From Acidobacteriota bacterium (lineage in GTDB: Bacteria; Acidobacteriota; Terriglobia; Acidiferrales; UBA7541), in contig JACOSF010000316.1 in NCBI GenBank assembly GCA_016179005.1, positions 1-6,750 of the forward strand: a DNA stretch of 6,750 bases. The letters are read 5' to 3'. Under the pieces are notes generated by a model, which worked only from the letters and a program-made list of their open reading frames with translations, did no database searches and was not told the DNA's origin. The translations under genes and the position numbers were made by a program. Positions 1-4,306 of this stretch are shown here, one piece after another. Position 1 is the stretch's first letter. The number at the start of each line of letters is the position of its first letter.

Positions 1-63
1 GTGGTAGAAAGCGCGCGCGGAGAGGAGTTGGTCTCGTTCATTCGCAGCCTCGTCGCCGCACAT

Positions 64-93
64 TGTAGGGGCACATGCGGTCGTGCCCATACA
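64..93. repeat. Small imperfect palindrome with TGTA/TACA ends
   Basis: TGTA (64-67) pairs with TACA (90-93), and GGGCAC (69-74) pairs with GTGCCC (83-88). One G/A mismatch lies between the two blocks and the loop is 8 nt. The outer edge resembles the TTGTAGCGG...CCGCTACAA edges of the larger repeat at 4204-4304, which suggests a related class of dispersed palindrome (inference). No T-run follows, so a terminator role is not favoured. Confidence 0.45.
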
Positions 94-184
94 GAAAAAT
101 GACTGGTTGGAATGCCGCGCACTGGCCACTGTGCAGATCGCAGGACGGAAGAGCGCGAAGCTTGCAAGATTCTTACTAACCGAC

Positions 185-213
185 TTGTTAAAAAGCGCGC
201 TTCGTGCTAAAAG
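185..213 (+). promoter_or_regulatory. Weak sigma70-like promoter candidate for the 268-2172 gene
   Basis: TTGTTA (185-190) and TAAAAG (208-213) are separated by exactly 17 bp. Each matches four of six consensus positions. The distance to the ATG at 268 would leave a leader of roughly 50 nt. The region is locally AT-richer than its surroundings, which fits, but the match is modest. A second, overlapping pair (TTGCAA then TTGTTA, also 17 bp apart) lies just upstream. Confidence 0.3.
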
Positions 214-267
214 ACGGCTAGGTTTGATCCTGATTCGGAATGCGCGTCCCCTTGGGGTGTGCGAAGT

Positions 268-2172
268 ATGCGGATGAGAAGCAGATTTGCGCTGGCCTCG
301 TTCGCGCTGGTTGCGTGGGGCGCGGCGGTTCATGGCGCACCGCAACAGGCACCGCCCGCAGAGAAATCCGCCTCAACCGAATCCCGGAAAAAAGAGGATG
401 CGATGGCGCAGGCGCTGGGGCACGTGCGCCTGCTCGCCGACCGCATTGGGGAACTGCGCAACCACAGCGCAAAAACCCGCGCCCTCGTTTCGCTCGGCGG
501 CACGCTCTGCAACTACGACAAAGACTTTGCGCAGGCTGTTTTCCTCCGGGCCAACGAAGCGTTGCAGCTCGTCGCGCGCGAAGAAGAAGAGGAGCAGGCC
601 AGAAACCCTTCGAAGCGCCCGCCGTTCTCTGTCGCCAACGATCTGCGCGGTCAGCTGACGACGGCTGCCGCGCAATGCGATGCGGAGATCGCCGCGCTCC
701 TGCGGCCGGCCGATGAAGCAAAGGAGCCCTCCAGCGCAAATGACACAGCGCCGGACCTGAATGCGGCGATGCGGCTGCTCGATGAGAAGAAAGACGAAGC
801 GAGGCAACTCGCTTCCAAAGCGATGGAAGGGCAACCCGGCGATCGCACCTTTCAGGATTTCTCGCTGTTTCTGCTGCGGCTGCGCCGCCAGGACCCGCAG
901 GCTGCGGACCAGCTCTTCCTCACCGCACTCAGCCGCTTGCGCGCCCAACCGAAGCCCAGCTCTTACCATCTCATGGCGCTCGGGAATTATCTGTTTTCGT
1001 CCATGGATGTGGCGAAGATACCGGAGTCTGCGAATAGCATCACCTTCGTCATTGTCGGCGGCGTCTCCGTGATCAGCTTGCAGTTCAACCGCCCGGGGAA
1101 CTCCCCACAAACGGTGCGCACGTACCTCGAAGCTTCGCTGGACATGCTCTCGCGCCCGCCCACGGACACGCGCGGGCAGCAGCTTGACTACGCCGCCGCC
1201 TATCAGCTCCTGCCGAAGTCTCGCGAGTCCGCGCCGGACCTGGCGCCCGCGTTCGATTTGGCGATGAAGCGGCTGGATCCGTCCGTGCCGGACAGGATGA
1301 AACCGAGCGCGCAGAACTCCGATCTGTCGCGGCTCTCACAGCCCTTCGCCCGCTCGGATGAGGAGTACGAAAGCGATCTCACGAACACCACCGATCCGGA
1401 GAAACGCCAGGCGCTTTTCTACCAGATTGCGAACGCGGCGCTCCGGAAGGGCGACTTTGCTCGCGCGCGGAAATTCGCCGCCGATCTAGAGAACAAGGAG
1501 TTTCGCGCGCAGTTCCTGTCTCTGATCGACTTTGGCGAAGCGGGAAAGGCCGTCGACGACAGCCGCCTGGAAGAAGCCCTCGCGGCGGTGAAGAGCCTTC
1601 CCGCCGGCGTCGTACGCGGACTGATGCTGGCCAACATTGCCGCCGCACAGATGAAGAAGGGCGAGACGAAAACAGGAATTGCCTTGCTCGACGCAGCGCA
1701 GCGCGAGGCCGAGCAAGTTTCCCTTTCGCTCCGGCCCACGTTTCTGGTGGCGCTCATCTCCGTGCTGGCACGCGCGGACCGCGATGCTGCGCTCCAGCTC
1801 CTCACCCAAGCCGTGGCCGCGTTCAATGAGCGCGACAAAACCGAAAAGCCTTGGGACAATACCATTCGCATCATGGGGGGACGCTCCGTAAGTGCGGCCG
1901 AAGCTTCCTTGCGGTCCAACCCCACCGGCTTTTTCATGATTTTGACGTTCGGGCTATCAGGTAGCGCCTCTCTGCTGCGCGCGAAGGGCATCGAGGCGTA
2001 TGACTTGAATGCGAAGCTGTTGCGCTTGTTCAGCGCGGATGCCGAGCGCGCCGAAGCGATCCTCTCGCAGCTTCAGGACGAAGCGCGCATCGGCCCGGTC
2101 CTTGCCGCGCTGGCTGCGGCCTATCTCGACGCCGCCCAAATCAAGCCTGTCAAGACACCCGAAAAGCAGTAA
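268..2172 (+). CDS. Secreted alpha-helical, TPR-like repeat protein of unknown function
   Basis: I do not recognise a named family. The product is 634 residues from the ATG at 268. The N-terminus is a Sec signal peptide: basic RMRSR, then a hydrophobic stretch (about residues 7-21), then a likely cleavage near VHG-A (23/24). There is no lipobox cysteine, so the protein should be released to the periplasm or outside. The mature part is almost all alpha-helix. Residues about 380-408 match the TPR spacing of small and large residues, and 434-482 form a further helical pair. Residues about 68-100 and 489-520 look like related helical units. A run of five Glu sits at 105-109. Only two cysteines are present (C81 and C137), so a disulfide is possible. 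No catalytic motif is visible. Start choice: GTG 259, ATG 268 and ATG 274 are all in frame. ATG 268 is preferred because GGGG (254-257) lies upstream at about 10 nt. Proteins of this kind occur in Acidobacteriota (recall, unchecked). Confidence 0.8.
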   Translation: MRMRSRFALASFALVAWGAAVHGAPQQAPPAEKSASTESRKKEDAMAQALGHVRLLADRIGELRNHSAKTRALVSLGGTLCNYDKDFAQAVFLRANEALQLVAREEEEEQARNPSKRPPFSVANDLRGQLTTAAAQCDAEIAALLRPADEAKEPSSANDTAPDLNAAMRLLDEKKDEARQLASKAMEGQPGDRTFQDFSLFLLRLRRQDPQAADQLFLTALSRLRAQPKPSSYHLMALGNYLFSSMDVAKIPESANSITFVIVGGVSVISLQFNRPGNSPQTVRTYLEASLDMLSRPPTDTRGQQLDYAAAYQLLPKSRESAPDLAPAFDLAMKRLDPSVPDRMKPSAQNSDLSRLSQPFARSDEEYESDLTNTTDPEKRQALFYQIANAALRKGDFARARKFAADLENKEFRAQFLSLIDFGEAGKAVDDSRLEEALAAVKSLPAGVVRGLMLANIAAAQMKKGETKTGIALLDAAQREAEQVSLSLRPTFLVALISVLARADRDAALQLLTQAVAAFNERDKTEKPWDNTIRIMGGRSVSAAEASLRSNPTGFFMILTFGLSGSASLLRAKGIEAYDLNAKLLRLFSADAERAEAILSQLQDEARIGPVLAALAAAYLDAAQIKPVKTPEKQ

Positions 2173-2201
2173 GGGCCGATCCCGCAGCGCGGGACCGGCC
2201 C
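2173..2201. terminator. Long hairpin between convergent genes, probable bidirectional terminator
   Basis: The arms are 2173-2185 and 2189-2201, 13 bp each, with a single A/C mismatch and the triloop AGC. The hairpin begins at the first base after the TAA of the upstream gene and lies 52 bp beyond the stop of the minus-strand mrp gene, so it can end both transcripts. No T-run follows on the plus strand (CTGCAAAATAG), and only short T stretches occur on the minus strand. It is therefore a strong stem without a classic U-tract. A second, weak 5-bp hairpin (2224-2238) lies closer to the mrp stop. Confidence 0.65.
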
Positions 2202-2253
2202 CTGCAAAATAGTTGCTTCGTCGCCGCACCCTTTGCGGATCTGCGGTTTCCTC

Positions 2254-3108
2254 CTAGTCGATCTGCACCACCGGCCCCGTCGCCGCGGAAAGCACCGCTT
2301 CGACTCGCCCGGCCACTGCCCGCGCCATCGCGTACATGCTCTTCGCGCCCGCCGCCGCATCGCCCAGCAATGCGACAGGTTTGCCGGTATCGCCGCCGAT
2401 GCGGATTTGCGGATCAATTTCGATCTCGCCGAGGAATGGAACGCTGAACGCCGCCGCCATGCGCTTCCCTTCTCCCTCGCCGAAGATGCACACGCGCTGC
2501 CCGCCCGGCGCGTCGTAGTAGCTCATGTTCTCGACCACGCCGAGCACGGCGACGTTCACCTGCCGAAACATCTCGATGGCCTTGCGCACGTCGCCCAGCG
2601 CCACCACCGACGGCGTGGTCACCAGCACCGCGCCGGTCACCGGCACGGTCTGGATCAGCGAGAGCTGCACGTCGCCCGTGCCCGGCGGCAGGTCCACGAT
2701 CAGGTAGTCGAGCTCGCCCCACTGCACGCTGCGCAAAAACTGCTGCATCACGCTGTGCAGCATCGGCCCGCGCCAGATCAGTGGCCGGTCTCCCGGATTC
2801 AGCAGGCCCATAGAGATCATTTTTACGCCGTACGCTTCCACCGGAAGAATTTCTCCCTCGCTGATAGCGCGCGGCTGTTCGGTCGAGCCCATCATCGTGG
2901 GCACGTTTGGCCCGTACACGTCCGCGTCGAGCAGTCCCACGCGCGCGCCCATGCGCGCAAGCGCAATGGCCAGATTCACCGCGACGGTGGTCTTCCCCAC
3001 GCCGCCCTTGCCGCTGGCCACCGCAATCAGCGCTTTCACGCCGGGAATCGGCGACGGCCCTGAAGTACCTCCGCCCGGCGCACTTGGCCTCTTCGGTGAG
3101 TTGCCCAT
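2254..3108 (-). CDS. mrp: Mrp/ApbC (NBP35 family) P-loop ATPase, short form without CxxC
   Basis: This cytosolic ATPase belongs to the MinD/Mrp group. Family members bind a [4Fe-4S] cluster between two subunits and help deliver it to target proteins. The 284-residue product has the deviant Walker A GKGGVGKTT (33-41), DADVYGPNVP (61-70), a second conserved block around RGPM (113-116), the DLPPGTGD motif (139-146) and ENMSYY (193-198), in family order. Two features are missing. There is no N-terminal MIP18/DUF59 domain: the P-loop starts at residue 33 after a Pro/Gly-rich tail. The CPxC cysteines that normally follow ENMS are also absent, leaving DAPGGQRVCIFG (199-210), and C207 is the only cysteine in the protein. 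Cluster binding by the usual route is thus doubtful. Start choice: GAGGAG lies 5 nt before the ATG at 3108. An in-frame ATG at 3144 has no such site and would lie upstream of the transcription start predicted from the promoter at 3147-3175. The gene converges with the secreted-protein gene. Confidence 0.93.
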   Translation of the reverse strand: MGNSPKRPSAPGGGTSGPSPIPGVKALIAVASGKGGVGKTTVAVNLAIALARMGARVGLLDADVYGPNVPTMMGSTEQPRAISEGEILPVEAYGVKMISMGLLNPGDRPLIWRGPMLHSVMQQFLRSVQWGELDYLIVDLPPGTGDVQLSLIQTVPVTGAVLVTTPSVVALGDVRKAIEMFRQVNVAVLGVVENMSYYDAPGGQRVCIFGEGEGKRMAAAFSVPFLGEIEIDPQIRIGGDTGKPVALLGDAAAGAKSMYAMARAVAGRVEAVLSAATGPVVQID

Positions 3109-3146
3109 CGAATCTCCTCGCTCCCATACTGCATGCAGAAACATCC

Positions 3147-3175
3147 ATGATAGATGCCCGTGCCGCGTTCAGCAA
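3147..3175 (-). promoter_or_regulatory. Promoter candidate for mrp
   Basis: On the minus strand TTGCTG (3175-3170) and TATCAT (3152-3147) are separated by 17 bp. The -10 matches five of six consensus bases and the -35 three of six. Transcription would begin near 3140, giving a leader of about 32 nt with a GAGGAG ribosome site before the ATG at 3108. This supports the shorter mrp start over the ATG at 3144. Confidence 0.45.
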
Positions 3176-3203
3176 GCCGCCGCCGGTTGCGAATTCGGTG
3201 GGT

Positions 3204-3288
3204 TTTGTAGCGGGGGTTTGTCCCCCCGCCTTTCGCGGTCTTGACGTATTTTGTGGCGGCGGGTTTTACCCCGCCGCCTTTGGCGGCA
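3204..3288. repeat. Composite palindromic repeat, copy 1
   Basis: The unit begins TTTGTAGCGG and contains two hairpins. The first pairs GCGGGGG (3210-3216) with CCCCCGC (3223-3229). The second pairs GGCGGCGGG (3255-3263) with CCCGCCGCC (3270-3278). They are joined by a spacer containing CTTGACGTATTTTGT, which also occurs in copy 2 at 4204-4304. This copy ends at GGCGGCAC without the closing CCGCTACAA edge seen in copy 2, so it looks like a truncated form. It lies between the divergent mrp and CPBP genes, about 30 bp upstream of the mrp promoter candidate. It resembles REP/BIME-type or small non-autonomous elements; no protein is encoded. Confidence 0.8.
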
Positions 3289-3383
3289 CTGCCTCGGTCT
3301 CCGAGTGGGTATGAAAGCAACATTTGCCTCGAATCCTGCGTAAATGAATAGAAGCTCCCGGATGGGCTTGGAGACAATGCGCG

Positions 3384-4073
3384 ATGGATCCTAATGTGAA
3401 CTCCCTTCGCCCGAAGACCTGGTACTCGCAGTCGCGTTGGCTGAGTGGCGCCGAATTGCTGCTGGGCGCGTTGATTGTCATCGGCCACAACGTCTATCAC
3501 GTCGTTCCCAACGAAGTGCCCATTCTCTTCGTCTTGGGCTTGCTCTCTTTGCGCCTGCGCGACGGTGGGTGGAGCGCCATGGGGCTGCGGCGCCCGGACT
3601 CGTGGCTGCGGATTGTTCTGATCGCGCTCGCAGCGGCGGCATTGCGGATCGAGCTGGGCGAGTACGTGATTGATCCACTGACCGCGCGATTTTGGCCGCC
3701 GGCCATCGCACCGGAGGGAGTAGATTCCATCACCGGCAACGTGGGGCAAGCGCTCCTGTGGCTCGGGATCGTGTGGACTTGGGCGGCATTCGGAGAGGAG
3801 ATTTCCTACCGCGGCTATCTCCTCACGCGAACGGCTGACTTGGGCGCCCGGTCGCAGACCGCGAATTGGGCCGGCGTATTGGTCACGTCCGTGCTCTTCG
3901 GAATCGGCCACTATTACAAAGGCCCCTCGGGAATCGTGGACTCCGGTGTGGCCGGTTTGATTCTCGGGGCGGCCTACATGCTTTCCGGGCGCAATTTGTG
4001 GGCTTCGATTTTGGCTCACGGGTTCATTGACACGTTTGGGGTGATCGCCCTGTTTTTTGGTTGGGATTCCTAG
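3384..4073 (+). CDS. CPBP-family intramembrane metalloprotease
   Basis: This is a 229-residue membrane protein of the CPBP (CAAX protease and bacteriocin-processing, formerly Abi) family, glutamic-type proteases in the membrane. The three family motifs are present in order: EEISYR (E138, E139, R143), FGIGH (F172, H176) and HGFID (H212, D216). The last has Asp where many members have Asn. Hydrophobic segments lie at about residues 22-34, 45-58, 75-88, 120-136, 163-174, 189-200 and 205-225. The length is usual for a single-domain member. Substrates cannot be told from sequence; relatives include prenyl-protein proteases, bacteriocin immunity proteins and proteases of unknown target. GGAG (3370-3373) lies 10 nt before the ATG, a loose but usable spacing. 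I see no convincing promoter between repeat copy 1 and the start, and no terminator right after the stop. The nearest downstream terminator-like hairpin is at 4159. The gene sits between the two repeat copies. Confidence 0.88.
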   Translation: MDPNVNSLRPKTWYSQSRWLSGAELLLGALIVIGHNVYHVVPNEVPILFVLGLLSLRLRDGGWSAMGLRRPDSWLRIVLIALAAAALRIELGEYVIDPLTARFWPPAIAPEGVDSITGNVGQALLWLGIVWTWAAFGEEISYRGYLLTRTADLGARSQTANWAGVLVTSVLFGIGHYYKGPSGIVDSGVAGLILGAAYMLSGRNLWASILAHGFIDTFGVIALFFGWDS

Positions 4074-4107
4074 GTCAACGACACAGCCGCATTCTAGAGC
4101 TGCTCCT

Positions 4108-4136
4108 TTGGCGATTCGCGCGCCGTGCGGTACAAT
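4108..4136 (+). promoter_or_regulatory. Sigma70-like promoter upstream of secA
   Basis: TTGGCG (4108-4113) and TACAAT (4131-4136) are separated by exactly 17 bp. The -10 matches five of six and the -35 four of six consensus bases, the best promoter match I see in the window. Transcription should start near 4143, giving secA a leader of about 165 nt. The predicted start lies only about 16 nt before the terminator-like hairpin at 4159. Confidence 0.6.
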
Positions 4137-4158
4137 GAATGTTTGGCTGAGCGGTAGG

Positions 4159-4196
4159 AAGCAGTTCCGCCGCAGCGGGACTGCTTTTGTTGTGTT
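4159..4196 (+). terminator. Intrinsic terminator-like hairpin in the secA leader
   Basis: The arms AAGCAGTTCCGC (4159-4170) and GCGGGACTGCTT (4175-4186) pair over 12 bp with one G-U wobble and the loop CGCA. A T-rich run follows (TTTTGTTGTGTT, 4185-4196). It could simply end CPBP transcripts. Because a promoter lies just upstream, it could also make a short RNA or attenuate secA. A weaker competing fold (GGAA 4157-4160 with TTCC 4165-4168, extended by CGG 4152-4154 with CCG 4170-4172) uses the same 5' arm. Confidence 0.65.
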
Positions 4197-4203
4197 GAGG
4201 CAC

Positions 4204-4304
4204 TTTGTAGCGGGGGGTTTATCCCCCCGCCTTTCGCGAGCTTGACGTATTTTGTCGCGGCGGGTTTACCCCGCCGCCGCGGCGGCATGAAGCCGCCGCT
4301 ACAA
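4204..4304. repeat. Composite palindromic repeat, copy 2, abutting secA
   Basis: It shares TTTGTAGCGGGGG, CCCCCCGCCTTTCGCG and CTTGACGTATTTTGT with copy 1, in the same orientation. Three hairpins are visible: GCGGGGGG (4210-4217) with CCCCCCGC (4223-4230); GCGGCGGG (4257-4264) with CCCGCCGC (4270-4277); and GCGGCGGC (4279-4286) with GCCGCCGC (4292-4299). The element opens with TTGTAGCGG and closes with CCGCTACAA, giving 9-bp terminal inverted repeats, so this looks like a complete copy. The first stem has six G and six C here against five and six in copy 1, so pairing is kept. Its right edge lies two bases before the secA start codon. Confidence 0.82.
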
Positions 4305-4306
4305 CT

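Larger units (their letters stand above)
1..267. other. Left-edge intergenic region, possibly with a neighbouring gene fragment
   Basis: No complete gene is supported here. Two edge fragments are possible and I cannot choose between them. On the plus strand, frame 1 is open from base 1 to a TGA at 100-102 and would be a C-terminal tail that reads through the palindrome at 64-93. On the minus strand, an ATG (complement of 39-41) would start a protein beginning MNETNSSPRALST. It is preceded by a GAGG six bases upstream and runs off the left edge; this would be a gene divergent from the one at 268. A 64-codon GTG-started frame at 83-277 has no ribosome site or recognisable content and I do not count it as a gene. 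The stretch from 103 to 184 shows nothing clear. Confidence 0.3.

Noticed and set aside
83..277. A 64-codon GTG-started frame upstream of the first gene
   Set aside because: It overlaps the likely promoter and the start of the next gene, begins inside a palindrome, and has no ribosome site or domain.
2233..3063. A 276-codon plus-strand open frame opposite mrp
   Set aside because: It is antisense to a gene with full family motifs. The product is His/Arg-rich with no recognisable content and no ribosome site.
3240..3269. TTGACG within the repeat spacer as a -35 element (also in copy 2 at 4242-4247)
   Set aside because: At 17 bp spacing the downstream hexamers (TTTTAC or TTTACC) are poor -10 matches and lie inside hairpin loops.
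3036..4019. A 327-codon minus-strand open frame across the CPBP gene and repeat copy 1
   Set aside because: It runs through the palindromic repeat and opposite all three protease motifs, so it is a composition artefact.
268..4073. A multi-gene defence or secretion system joining the secreted protein, mrp, CPBP protease and secA
   Set aside because: The genes lie on alternating strands with separate promoters and a terminator between them. Mrp and SecA are housekeeping, so the context does not support a shared system.
3204..4304. The two repeats as a CRISPR array or as a transposon carrying the CPBP gene
   Set aside because: There are only two units, about 900 bp apart, with no spacers of regular size. 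The unit ends are not inverted with respect to each other, and no transposase is present.
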